A stretch of 64,000 bases of DNA from Apium graveolens (taxonomy: Eukaryota > Streptophyta > Magnoliopsida > Apiales > Apiaceae): assembly GCF_009905375.1 (NCBI RefSeq), contig NC_133650.1, forward strand, positions 292,964,270 to 293,028,269, given 5' to 3'. This document shows, piece by piece, positions 1-11,694 of the stretch. The notes under the pieces were generated by a model. The model did no database searches. It was not told the DNA's origin and saw only the letters and a list, made by a program, of their open reading frames with translations. Made by a program: the position numbers and the translations under genes. The number at the start of each line of letters is the position of its first letter. Within the stretch, counting starts at the first letter, position 1.

Positions 1-950
1 TAGTGATAGCGTTAGAGTGATGTTGAGTCTTGTAGGTTGACATGCATTCTAGAAACACTTGTAATTTCACTAAGTCTTAGAGTATGCTTAAGGACTAGGT
101 TGTTGTCATGGTTTGATGGTTTTTGAGGTTAATCTATTGATTATGCTTAGAATTTATAATAGGTTCTTAATGATAAAAGGCATGAAAAGAAAAAAATTGG
201 AGTAAAAATTGGAATTCATTGCTAATTGTGGCTAGGCGTCAAATGGCCAGTAGCCAGCTCGTATTTTTATGCGAGTAGTTTAGGGTTGAGCAAGATGGAG
301 CGAAACGCACTTGCTCAGAAATTTGAAAAAAAAAAAAATAATAGAAAAAAAAGAAGAAAAAATATAGAGAAAAAAAATAATAAAGAGTTAATGCATAATT
401 GATCACGAGTGGGCTCTTTGGTATTCGAGTTATTAAGTTCTTAGGGGACTTTGTGCCTAGTGACCTAAGGCTTTTATAGTCTGGGATCCGCTAACCTAAC
501 GCTCGCTAAATGGATGCCATTGCATAAGTCTTTTGTGGACCTCACTCATTGCACGGTCAAATAAGCATTTGTTGTTGTGTTGAATAAAAAGCATGATTCC
601 GTAATAAGCTCCAGTAATCTTGAAGTGTTATAAGTCATTTTGTGCCTAGAATTTATTCTTCGTATAATCATGTGATTGCCTTGAGGATAGTCGAGTTATG
701 ATAATTGATCTAGTTTCGAAGCATATCTGTTAAGCATCCGCACACACCACGTTTCTGGTTGTATGTTAGTTTGCATGATTTAATTGATCTTTATTCGCCA
801 AATTGCATTTGTTGAGATGTCATGAGTTGGTTGATTTAGTCGTTGTGAGGGGGATCGCTGCATTTCATGTAGATTGCATTCATGCATATTTTTGTTTTGT
901 TTTTGAGTCTGTGACGCTTGAGGACAAGCATCGATTTAAGTTTGGGGGTG
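1..950 (+). mobile_element. 3' internal end of an Athila-like Ty3/Gypsy element (truncated by window start)
   Basis: Non-coding 3' internal region of an LTR retrotransposon on the plus strand. It is recognised because the same sequence occurs in reverse orientation beside the second Athila-like element: the block at 384-530, with 'gggatccgctaacctaacg', matches the complement of about 60530-60660. It contains an A-rich run (about 325-380) and ends in a G-rich polypurine tract before a TGATAAG LTR start. No pol domain is visible; the coding part, if any, lies left of the window. The short ORFs here (for example 803-997) have no recognisable similarity and are not called. Confidence 0.7.
937..950 (+). 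other. Polypurine tract of the left Athila-like element
   Basis: The sequence AAGTTTGGGGGTG lies immediately before the LTR start TGATAAG. The same tract and junction occur on the minus strand at 60067-60079. In LTR retrotransposons this site primes plus-strand DNA synthesis. Confidence 0.65.
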
Positions 951-2385
951 TGATAAGTTGCATTTTATACCACTTAGAACGTCTTATAATTGCTTGAATT
1001 GATGTCTTGAAATCAAGTATTTTGTGTATTTGATGCATTTTTCTAATGTTTGTGCATTTCAGGGTACTACTTGCATTTGTGGAGAGATTTCATCAGGAAT
1101 AAGCCTAGGTATATGCTTGGCATTGCAAGTGGGAAGTTAGGAGCAGAACGCAGCAGAAAACAGGAGCAGAATAAGCATTTTTTCAGAAAGGTGTTGGGCG
1201 CCCGCTCAGCCTGGCTGGGCGGCTGCTCAGGAAGCTGGGCGCCCGCACAGGATTGCTGGGCGGCTGCTCAGGGTCGTAAAATTAAATATTTATTTTTAGA
1301 GTTATATTTCTGTTGGACTTCTGACTTCTGACTTGTGGGGCTTCTATATAAGTAGTTTTCAGAGACGTTTCACATGTGATGAATCATGGTATCAATTAAG
1401 GAGTAAGAAGAGAAGGAAGAAGACCGTTTTAGCACATCGCAACAAAGAAGAGGAAGCATACGTTTTCTTGTGATTCTTTTATTCGTTGTATCAGTGGATG
1501 CTAGTTTTCTTTACTTTGAACCTTATTAGTGACATACTCTGGTTTTAATAAGTATTTTATTTAGTTTATCTTGTGTGTTATTATCATGTTTTCATATGAA
1601 CCCATGGTAACGATGAGTTCTATCATGGGCTAATCGTGATCATGGGGTCATAACGGATTTACTATGGAATTCTTTAGTTAGTTGTTTAATACCTTAGTGT
1701 GTGACGATTGTATGATATCTAGCATAGGTTGCGCTTATTTGTCTTATGTGCATCGTGAACATATAAGATAGGGTGTTAATCTCTTGTGAAGCGACGGTGG
1801 ATCTTGAGGTTTAGAACTTGCCATGCTAGCATAAGTTCATGTATGTGTATGCATGATTAGTGGGTAACTCTAACCGTTTTACTTGCCCTGTGTAATCATA
1901 AGGAATAACTTGTGCTTAAATCGTTATGTTGTCAAATTCTACAGACATATAGTGTCTCAACATAATTGATGCCTATTCAACTTCTATCTTAATTGTGGAT
2001 ATTTGGTAGAATGGTATTAGTACAACGAAAGTTGGCTTTTATCAGTTTTGTGTTGATCGATTAATATCATCACCGTTACATGTTAAGGGTAATAATAATA
2101 ACTATTGAAGGAAGTAGTAATGAAGTTATGATCTCATGTGTGTTTAATATTATTAATTCAAGTATCAATTAAGTGTTTAATTCTCGTAGTTAATTATAGT
2201 TAATAATTAGTTAATCAAATCTAAATGTTATTGTCTTCACATTGAGAAGTAATCATACAATGGTGAGTAAGTGTAATTGAACATAATTAGTCTGAGTCTC
2301 TGTGGGAACAAACTAGAATTTATTCAATATTACTTGTGAACGCGTATACTTGCTTGAATTATTAGTGGCTATTTTCCGCCTAACA
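951..2385 (+). repeat. 3' LTR of the left Athila-like element (1435 bp)
   Basis: Begins TGATAAGTTGCATTTTATACC and ends CCGCCTAACA, giving TG...CA termini. It is homologous along its length to the LTR at 58578-60066 on the other strand. Shared landmarks are the GC-rich repeat block, the 'cccatggtaacgatgagt' stretch near 1600, and the terminal 'gtctctgtgggaac ... acgcgtatacttgc' segment. The flank after 2385 begins ACTGT; the partner target duplication would lie left of the window. The LTR is full length by comparison with its relative (1489 bp). Confidence 0.75.
1193..1272 (+). repeat. GC-rich tandem units inside the Athila-like LTR
   Basis: Four degenerate units of about 20-21 bp of the form TGGGCGCCCGCTCAG / TGGGCGGCTGCTCAG, in an otherwise AT-rich LTR. 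Homologous, more palindromic units occur at 59686-59763 in the second copy, so the array is a property of the family. Confidence 0.75.
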
Positions 2386-3780
2386 ACTGTTTCAAAAGGA
2401 CCAACATAATGCCTATTAATTCTCTTTTCTTTCTAACTTTAATAATTCATGCTCATGAACATTTAAAATAGTTGCTGGTTGTTGAACCTCATTCCCACCT
2501 GTTCCTTTGTTCAATTAACCTAGTTTGTAATCGCTTCCAATCGCATTCGAATCTCTTTAATCGTTCTTTTAATCTTCTCATCCATCTGCGAATGATATAC
2601 TGAGACCATGGCATATTCGATTCCTGAAGTTCTCGAAATTATATCTGGATTAAGAATTAACGAGAAAATCTTGACTGAATATGATTGACGCACAAACTTA
2701 TCACCATATCTTATTTTCCTTGAATCAAAATCGAGTATATACCAAGTGAAAATATCTTTCGATTTAGAGGAAAATATACTAACCTGGAGGCATTACCCGC
2801 ATACTCTAACCCATATTATCATTTATTTTGGTTATAAGAAGTTCTCATACGAAACTGACTACACTGCTTTCCTTGACATCTAGTCACATATAACGCTTAT
2901 TCTTTCTTTATGCCATATTATCGGAAAGTCCTCTTTTTTTTTAACATCTATGCCTTGTATCATACTCTCGGAGTAGCTTGAATCCCTTGAGTTATCGTAG
3001 CCAAATTTCTATCTTTTAGTTTTGCCTTACTTAATGCCCGTTCATCTAGGAGTGGTATATACTATTTTGGTTCGACACAATTCATCGTATTCTGAATACT
3101 CCTGTCACATCTCAAATCAAACAATATTGATCATTTACAATCAATTTATGGATCTGATGACGTACCACCATTTCTTCAAGCAGCAACTAACCCACTTATT
3201 GGACAAACTGTTTATTAATTAAAGAGAATGATTAGGTTTGGATAACCTATTAATAATGATACAATTAACGCTTTCCTCACCTTTAGTTCTCAGGTGATTT
3301 CACTATGATATCTCCTGGCGAAATGTATTTATCTAGCCCTTAATGTCCCGTCTTAATTCTTGGGTAGGTATAACATTTATTTACATGTTTTCCCCCAATT
3401 TCTCTTCACGTCTGGTCACTAGATATTTTCTTTTAGCCCTCGGTACTTGATCGTACTCCTGGGATGCATTCCCTATCTCAATTTGCAAATGAATTTTTCA
3501 CCTTACTTCTGTCTTTCATATTACCCATATCTTACCTATATCCTGGTATCTTAGAAAGTTTCTTTATCACCATTTTGATTCCACTTCCTTTCCTATTTCC
3601 GTTCTTCATTCTCATAGCTCATTCAAAACTGAACTCTTGACATTACTACTCATTTTGATGTCATATCAAATTAGATATCAATACGAACTTTGATGCTCAC
3701 AACATCCCATTATGAAGTAAACATCAATCATCTATATTTATAAAATACTTTATACGAAAATAATATAATAATATCCCATC
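2386..3780 (-). mobile_element. Decayed Ty3/Gypsy pol remnant with integrase trace
   Basis: No open frame survives. On the minus strand at about 2526-2627 a translation contains YHSQMDEKIKRTIKEI, which resembles the integrase motif YHPQTDGQ-ERTIQ of Ty3/Gypsy elements; the preceding bases fit the rest of the integrase core with substitutions. The remainder is pyrimidine-rich on the plus strand, like the dead chromovirus interior at 23000-28500. No LTR was assigned. This is an old insertion; its boundaries are arbitrary. The ORF 3022-3222 is considered chance. Confidence 0.5.
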
Positions 3781-4252
3781 TTTCGAGAATACGGGTTTTG
3801 TTGATTTACCGAAATAATTATCGTATCAAAAATCTTACGCCAGGCCGCGCACGAGTCAAACCCTAATCCGAATTGAAAAAGTCAAAACACGGAAAATGTT
3901 CGGAATTACCAAATTGGGTTAGGAAGGAGTTTTCGGAAGAGTTTCGGGTTGTCAAAACGTAAAAATGGTTGAAGTCAGATGATTCCCGGCTTTATAAAAT
4001 AGTTTTATAATTATTCAGAAAATAATTAATAAATTCATAAATTAATATAAAATCATATAACAGTCCAAAAATTACCAGAAAAATACCTTAATTATCTATA
4101 TTTTATTCTGAACATAATAAAATTAACATACTTATACTTTACCACATATCAACATCCACATAACAACACCAATCGTCAAATAATTCACCAAAAATCACAT
4201 AATAATCACATAATAATCATTTATCGATAAAAATAATTACATGCTATGTCCT
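3781..4252. other. AT-rich non-coding stretch, possibly Ty3 LTR relic
   Basis: No ORF or RNA is visible. The patch 3830-3990 (GC-richer, with 'cgcacgagtcaaaccctaatccgaa') followed by A/T-rich sequence resembles the inside of chromovirus LTRs in composition, but no termini can be defined. Confidence 0.3.
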
Positions 4253-4343
4253 GGATAATACAAAACTAAGATTACAATACAACTTACTTAGGATTGTCAA
4301 TTTGACTTAATCTTGTTATTGTACAGGCATGTCTTGCACAACA
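4253..4343 (-). repeat. LTR head fragment of the Copia B/D family
   Basis: On the minus strand this reads TGTTGTGCAAGACATG..., the same first about 90 bp as the LTRs at 36068 and 49914. It has lost its polypurine tract and most of the LTR, so it is a fragment. Confidence 0.6.
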
Positions 4344-6453
4344 ATCTCATAGTGAAGACATATTCTAAATCTGGTGTTCATTATCCTATGGATGATATAT
4401 TGGAACATCAGTCTCTCATTTCAGCCATAGTCAATTAAAATTATGTTCTTCAAATGCAAATCAATTCTCATAGTTTTCAACTGCTATGAAACTCTCAATT
4501 GTTATTCTCTTCTCTTCACGAATGACTATCGTTCAGTTTATTGAAAAGTGTTAGTTTATAAATAACTAGTCTCCTGGAAAAACCATTTACATGTCATATT
4601 GTGTATCAATAGCTATCTTACAACAGTTGATAATACTAAAGTCTGCAAATCTTATATAGTTTGCTAAACACAATCATTTTAAACACTCATAGGTCTGAGG
4701 GAAGGGAGTGAAAACACCGAGAGTGAGAGACTTCTTTTTAAAGCAGGCAAAAGAAGAGAAGTGAATGAAAGGAGGGGTAATTCAGCCCTTTAAGTAAAAG
4801 ATGAGTTTTCCCACCTTAGCAGGTGATAGTGAGGGTGTGAGATGTGTGAGCCAGGGGGAGCCCCTGATGCAAGAAAATAGAAAACATGAGTGAATTACAG
4901 GTACAACGGATGCTACATGAAGATCTTTTGTGATTACATCAGAAGGCTAATACAAAGTACAAGCCATAATGTCACACTCTAGCTACCCAAACTCATTTTC
5001 TATTTGAGATAGTCAAACTTCTCAAATCCTCAAAGTGAACCAAAGACACTTAAAACAACCATTATTTTAAACCCTTGATGCTAACAAAAAGAGGGAGAAG
5101 TGAGTTGAGTAGTTTAAGCTTACATAAGACAGAAGTCATAGCTCAAGCTGAGGGGGAGTAACTCTAAGGAAACAATCTACAGAAGTCACAACTATAGCTG
5201 AGGGGGGAGAAGTAAGTTGAGTAGTTTAATCTTATAGAAGACAGAAGCCATAGCTCAAGTTGAGAGGGAGCAACTCTATGGGAACAATCTACAGAAGTCA
5301 CAACTCTAGCTGAGGGGGAGTAACTCTAGCTAGAAAAAGAGCAATACAAAGAAGAAAATTATGTAGACTTGTTCAACTAAGTGGGATCAAGAAGTCTCTA
5401 GGTGAGGGGGAGCTGAAGACAACTTTGTAAGTCTTTTCTGAAAATCTTTTTTGACAAGAAGAAGCAAGGGACTTCAAGAATTCACTAGAAGGATAACAGT
5501 GCATCAACAAATGGGGAGTAATGGCTCAAGAGAAGATCTTTCCATCACTTGGAAGCTAAGAACTGGCTTAGGCTGAAGAAATGTAAAAACATTGAATTAT
5601 CAATTATTCAGTAAGTCAATAAGCAGTCACAAAATCCAAGGGAAAGAACAGGCACAACTACAAGGAAAAAAAGAAAGTTTAGTTGTTAGGTTTCATTAAC
5701 CACTGAACTTAATGCGGATCCAATTATGTCCAATATATGGCCTATCAATCCTGAGGAAAAGAGTACTTCAAGCTTATCTTCAAAAAGGGACGTGAAGGTC
5801 ATCAGAAGCAATAAAGTTCTACACAAATCAGTCTTAAAAATTACAAATCTTCTATCTCAAAGAAGGAGACTGAGGAAAATAACATAATCATGTATTTTTT
5901 CAATATAGATGAGTGTTTTTCCAGGACAAACTTCATCCAAACAAGATCTATAAAGTTGAGAAGTTACATTTTACCTCAGAAGCTGATTTTATAGCAGTGT
6001 CTGAACACAAGAAGAGTAGCGGTAGCCTACAACATCCATCTTAGTTCATCAATAAAGGATATGCAATCTTTGACACGGAGCTATGCCTAGACTTAAAATA
6101 ACCTGGAAATTGTACTTCCACAGTCCACTGCCATAAGTATAAATCTTTAGAGTTTTACTGGAAAGCTATCCTGTCAAAAGTAAAGGATGAAGGGATCTTT
6201 CTTAGAAGGGCATATTGCAATTTCAAATTGCAAAGTAATATGAAAGATAACATGTTCATACATGCTCAGACAGAAAGAGAAACTTTCAAAGTAACATCTT
6301 TCCTCAAAACTATTTCCTTGTACATTTCATTTTTGAGCAGCTTAACATAACACAGTTATGCACGCCTAATGTTTAAATTACCAGGATGTTTTTTATTATC
6401 ATCAAGGGTGTAATTTATGGTTGTTATTCTATCATTCATAAATTATGGGAGAT
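4344..6453 (+). mobile_element. Decayed Copia-like 3' internal region
   Basis: No ORF above 60 codons occurs on the plus strand. Repeated GGGGGAG tracts (about 4854, 5152, 5201, 5313 and 5405) resemble the polypurine tracts of the Copia elements elsewhere in the window. A 112-bp tandem duplication lies inside. At 6441-6453 a final purine run (ATTATGGGAGATT) precedes a putative LTR. I infer the degenerate 3' half of a SIRE-like Copia on the plus strand; no gag or pol motif could be read. Confidence 0.4.
5091..5314 (+). repeat. Two tandem copies of a 112-bp unit
   Basis: Copy 1 at 5091-5202 and copy 2 at 5203-5314 share 'agttgagtagtttaa', 'acagaag', 'catagctcaag' and 'acaatctacagaagtcaca' in the same order with scattered substitutions. 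Each carries two GGGGGAG-like purine runs. Confidence 0.8.
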
Positions 6454-7497
6454 TTTTAGAAATCAAGCCCAAATTCTGATGATAAACAAAACTACATCTG
6501 CATAATTATGTTAAGTCAAAATGTATCCTCCAACTGCTAACCGTCCTAAGGGATATCAATTGGAGAAGTAGCCCATCAAATGATGTGGTCATTGTAACAT
6601 CTTGTCTGAGACCTCAACAAATAGATAACAATGCAATTATTGATTCAAAAGTCATATTGACTCAGTAAATAATCTAAAATAGGATGGCTAAGTATAAATA
6701 TTTGATTCCATGTAATTCAGATTAAGTGAAGTGAATCTTCGACGTCTAAATGAAGAGAAGCATCAACTGCTATATATGTCAGCCTATCAACTGCTAATAA
6801 ATTGACTATCAATGGCTAAGGGAAGCTGTAGCAGAATAACTTCCATTGGCTAGGGAGTTCTACGACTAACAACTATCAATGGCTAATGCAAATTATAGCT
6901 ACTGATAGTGACATGACAATGGACAAAACCTAGGATTGTCACAACAAATGTGTTGATAGGTATCTCAGAAAAGAAGATGAGTAGCCATGATAAACTTTGC
7001 ATGTGATCTTGGATTTCTAATAAAAAAGAAATATTCCATTTCCGTGCATGGAAATTTGAAGAGATATTCAAGGCTGTATATCAAGATAATATATATCCTC
7101 ATTTGTCAAGCATCACGGGAAAGAGAGTAAAGAAGCAACCTTGTTGGACTTCGAAGACTGCGATATGTTTAGTCTACCAAGCTTTATAACTTGATGATAT
7201 ATAAACCAAGTAGTAGCAGTGTTTCACTTAAGAAATAGGTTCTTCATTTTCAGATAGGTTTAAAGAGATATCCTCCTATGAGTGAAACATTGAAACCGCA
7301 GCCGTGAGATTACATTGTAATTGTAACATATTATTTCTTCGAAATAAAACTTAGGTGGCAAGTCGAAAAATAACCCACCTAAAATTATAAACATGTGTGT
7401 TCATATTTCTTTTCCTATGCACAAATTAACTTGAAAAGTTTAATTTGTATTCAAATCACTTCTACAAATTAACCTAGTTGATTGTTAGTGAATAACA
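6454..7497 (+). repeat. Putative degenerate Copia LTR
   Basis: The start follows a purine tract and the end is GAATAACA at 7497. Inside are degenerate short repeats of the type CTATCAATGGCTAA (about 6775-6890) and an A-rich stretch with AATAAA (about 7340) that could be the R/polyadenylation region. The second LTR is not visible, so this rests on layout and composition only. Confidence 0.35.
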
Positions 7498-8879
7498 GAT
7501 ACTAAAGACGTTCCTCTAGAGGCTGAAGATTTATGAAAGTAAGGATCCGGTGACTCAATGGTGAAAGGAGACACTTGTTGTTGATGCACGTAATTTTGTG
7601 GATGGATATATCGTTATTATGAAGAACGGTAGTTGGGAGTTCACTATACGGGTTTTAGTGATTCTCAAAAGTTGGAAGAACGAGATGAAGGGATTCTTGT
7701 TCAAGGGGAGGCATTGGGAAAGATGAAAGAATTGTTGTTTGAGGGGAGGCATTGACGGACAGACGTTGATGGCTTGAAGGCTACGTCAATTCGGTTGTAA
7801 AATTGTATTGGGTTGAAGAGGAGGATTGTTGGGTTTAACCCCAATAGGTAATATGGGTTTGGTGATAGAAAAAAATATCTTATCATAATGTGAATGAAAA
7901 ATAATTGTATGGCTAGACAATAATTGTCATAATCGGATTGAATAATAATTGTATGGGTTGACAATTATTATTATAATCAAATTAAGTATGTCTTGTTGGC
8001 AAAGTTTTGGATGGCTGTATATACATAGTCATATTATGTTTAATAGGTATGTTTAAGAGATGTAATCGTGTTAGGTATCATGCGTGAGATGATTGAGCAT
8101 TGGTTGATTCAAGTATCAGTTTGGCACACTGTTGATGTGTTATATATTGATGTATTATTGCTATATTTTTTGATTAATAATACAAGTTGGGACGTGGATT
8201 TTCCGTTTGTACATGTTGTGTTTGTACTCTACACTGTTAGATTGCATCTCGAATATTTATGCGTGTTTCCTCTGAACAATAAGGTCTAAGGTAGTTTGCT
8301 AGTTTGGATGTCTCTCTTTTCTTTATATTAAAAGCTAGCATATATAGTGTATAAGGTATATTGTATGTGCTCTATTTTGTTATGATGTATATATTCTTTT
8401 TTTGATTCGGAGATAAGCATTTACTCATATCTCAGTCTCTTGATCACGCAAACCTCAATAGACATACAATTTCATAAGAAACTGATGTCACGCAACTTTT
8501 AAAACATCAATTTGTAGGGCTTGATGTTCTATTTTCTCCTAGACACCGGTTAAAAAGCTACGTTTTAAGGATATCCTATTATTACACCAAAAAAATATAT
8601 CGGCTAAAATCTAATGTCAAGTGGTATATACTTATAACTTTAAAAAATACTTTAAAAACTTGGAGTATTCAATTGAAACTTTAAAAGATACTTTAAATTC
8701 TACTATTCTTCAATCAAGAATTAGAATAATAATTTAAAATTTCATGTATTCAAAAAGTTATGGATATTTTTAATACAATTGAACCACTTATCATCATTCA
8801 ACATGTTTTTAATATTTAACAACAAAAAATTGAATTTATTAACATGATCCCGAACAGATCCTGTTTGTTTTAGATTCCT
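7498..8879. other. Intergenic, AT-rich, nothing recognised
   Basis: ORFs of 65-87 codons on both strands (7555-7964 minus, 8068-8289 plus) overlap one another and show no domain. A short direct repeat GAGGGGAGGCATTG occurs near 7705 and 7741. No splice-supported gene is seen. Confidence 0.5.
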
Positions 8880-9192
8880 TAAACTTGCCCTAGTAAGCCA
8901 AGAAACATTGAGTGGCATAAATTACTCCTTAATTAAGTTCCTTTTTCAATGTCTCGAAGGTGGTATCACCAGCCTGTCCATATTTGCATCACTAACAATA
9001 CGAGTCTGCCACCATAAATTTGCATCCACTAAGCAAGTACATACTTGTGGAAGAAACTTACTCCGCAATATCAATACAAGAAACCCTAAAATACTGCTCC
9101 ATGTCTCATTAAGAATTTTTCAGATCCTTGGCAACCCTCGCCTGGTCATATGACTTCGGCTCCGGAATTTTCAACTTCAAGGGAACTAGCGA
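8880..9192 (-). pseudogene. Remnant of a Ty3/Gypsy gag gene
   Basis: Read on the minus strand, three adjoining pieces resemble the retrotransposon gag core: KIPEPKSYDQARVAKDLKN, then DMEQYFRVSCIDIAE, then VSSTSMYLL, followed after a frame change by a piece like WWQTRIVSDANMD. Chromovirus gag proteins have the order 'P-P-x-F-G ... LENFLWDMEQYF ... YLxGDAxLWWRTR'. Stops and at least two frameshifts separate the pieces, so nothing can be expressed. It sits about 2.5 kb upstream of the MADS-box gene, and no LTR or pol was found with it. The plus-strand ORF 8908-9153 is its antisense shadow. Confidence 0.6.
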
Positions 9193-11486
9193 CAACTAAC
9201 CAACACTAGTTCATCACAAAATTCTTGAATTTGGGCATCATATCCCTCATCCATGACCCTTACTTAAATTCATCCAGGCCATCCCGAAAGACCTGAAATT
9301 GATTTGTATATAGGAATCTCATTCATTGACAAAGGTGCGCCTAGAAAAACTTCTTGCCTTGTCAACCTTACAGTCGTAGAATTTTCACCAACCATTATGT
9401 TGAATCCATAAACTTATAAATGCAGCTCTGGTACTACTTGTTACATGGACATATTTTCAAACCCGAATTTTCGGAACCTGCGAGGCGTACCCAGCCAAAC
9501 AATCAGTCTTCACGAGAGATTATCGTCGCATCAACCCAAACAAACCAAGCACATGAAAACTATATGAAATCATCGCACAACAAGAATCCAATATATTTGT
9601 TGGTGTGTTTAATAATCAAACAAATGTAAACTGAAAACCAATTTATGAGCATAAAACGCTCGACCTTTTATTGACCATACAATATAAGTATACAACCCAA
9701 ACTATGCTTATAGACTTGTGTTATTTCCTAGTAAAGTAATAAAAGTTGTTGACTAATATGAACTTGTACAGTACAATACATAGATTACATACATAAAATG
9801 CCTATATATATATTTGGCAACTTGTCCCGACCCTAACTGTCCACACAGCCCCATCAGCCCCAAGTCTTCAACTGTCAGCGGTGACTAGCAGTTTTCAAAC
9901 TTCAAATGCCATCATTTAAAAAAAATCACCATTTCTTTAGCCCTCACTGCTAGGTAGTTATCGAGCATCCCAACATAATCTCAGCAACTACACATATATA
10001 TCAATTCCTATACCACAGAAGTGCCCACATTTTTTACTTTGTTTTAGTCATTCTAAATTTCAAACTTAGCTCCCAATTTTGTGTCGCCCACATAATAATT
10101 AGCCATCAATTTAACGTGATTAGCCAACCAAAATTATCCTACACAGTTGTTAGTTTCAGTAGCCACTCAGCACCTGATTCGTATCGCGTTTTAGTGATAC
10201 TTGGTTCCAATTTCATTTGGCTACGTAATGAATCTAAACTAAAATGCTCTCCAGCGCAAGGGTCTTACACATGGTCAGGAACAAGATCGACTGTTATGAT
10301 TTACGATCATTGGCGAGTATACAAGTCACATATAATTGCATATAGTTGACCGTGTTCTATTTTCGTGTTTAGGTAGTGTAAATTTACGATGCTTCTCTTG
10401 CTTTGTTTCCCTTAATAAGAGCAAGTCTCTTACTAGATGCAAAATAGTATAGCTATTGCTATAATATAGCATCAAAAAGTGCATATTGGTTCTAAAATAA
10501 AATTTGCTCTCTAATACTAGTTGCATAAGTAGTTTCAAATTTTCATAAATCTTTTAACTTCTACTTAATTTAATATTATTTTGATACTTTAAGATGTAAA
10601 AGATAATAATTATTTAACTTTTCCCCTTTATTTGTAGTAATAGATGATGTGGCAAGGATGCATATATGCATCATTGGTTTCAAATATAGAATCAAGGATG
10701 CATATATGCATATTTGCATCTAAATATGATACTCCTTTGTAGTTGATTTTTTTTTTATATTTGATATTATAATATAGTAATAACACCAAAGATAGCATTG
10801 TCGTATTCTATAATTCTATTGTGCATTGCATCTTTTTAAATTATAATCTATTCTATTGTTTGGTTTGACCCTCCCGGTCTCCCTTCTGGACGCAAAATAT
10901 CTCTCACCATCTCTTTCAATTTCTCAATCTTACAAAATTTCAATCTCATTAAATTTTTTGTAGCCAAATTTATATTCACACACTACATTTTTATAGGTAC
11001 AGCGCAAATAATTTTAAATTCACGCCAATTTTGCACAATCTCGGAAAGCTTCTTATCAAAATCTTCTAATCGAACATCTCGAAAGCTTGAATTTTCTATT
11101 GTAATAATTAAAAGTTTACACTTGCCACCATTTGTTAAGAAAAAAAGATCAGATTCAAAGTTCAAGAAACTTTACTCTTACGTCTTATTCCCCTCAGTTC
11201 GATTGATATAAAACTTGATTTGGATTTTATAACTTAAAATCCAACTCTTTGTACTCAAAAATATTTGGATAATCAAGTAATATATAGAACCAAGTATATA
11301 TAGAATACCAGTATATAGCGGTCACAACAATGTTAATACTTAAAAATCCAAATGTACTAAAAATTAAAAGGCGGGTAAAAGGTAAATAGTAAAGTAAAAG
11401 AGATGCAGTAGTTGAGGGTAGCAGTGATGGTACCAGTGGTAACAACGGTGACATATAACTGATAAATGACTGATTTCACATTGCAT
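9193..11486. other. Upstream intergenic region of the MADS-box gene
   Basis: AT-rich with no supported ORF. It contains (TA)n runs near 9805 and the palindromic GATGCATATATGCATC repeats at 10657-10711. The ORFs at 9420, 10116, 10326 and 10983-11579 carry no domain. Distal promoter elements may lie here but cannot be named from sequence alone. Confidence 0.5.
10657..10711. repeat. Repeated TGCATATATGCA palindromes
   Basis: GATGCATATATGCATC at 10657-10672 is a perfect 16-bp palindrome. A second copy (ATGCATATATGCAT) is at 10698-10711, and both are preceded by CAAG. Another TTTGCATCT follows. The stretch may be part of a small transposon or a cis-element cluster about 1 kb upstream of the MADS-box start codon. 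Confidence 0.6.
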
Positions 11487-11492
11487 TATAAA
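11487..11492 (+). promoter_or_regulatory. Candidate TATA box of the MADS-box gene
   Basis: TATAAA about 205 bp upstream of the start codon, followed by a pyrimidine-rich leader (CTCTCTCTCGTCTC around 11593) typical of plant 5' untranslated regions. The transcription start is not determinable here. Confidence 0.4.
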
Positions 11493-11694
11493 CTCACTTA
11501 CTATTTTTAACATACTCTGCCAAAGCTTTCCAGCACTTCCCCAATCCATTTCCATTTTTATCAAACTTAAAAAGTACAATTGTTCATAAAAGTCTCTCTC
11601 TCGTCTCTTTCATCTTTTCATTCTCATCAAATCTCACTTCTTAAGCAACCTCTCCTCATTTTCTTGCCCAAGTTGAAGAGAAAAAAAAATCATC

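Noticed and set aside
1050..1331. 93-codon ORF inside the left Athila-like LTR
   Set aside because: It spans the GC-rich repeat units and is not open in the homologous LTR on the right side.
11552..11561. Possible CArG box CCATTTTTAT upstream of the MADS-box gene
   Set aside because: It lacks the final GG of the CC(A/T)6GG consensus; a single degenerate match in AT-rich DNA is expected by chance.
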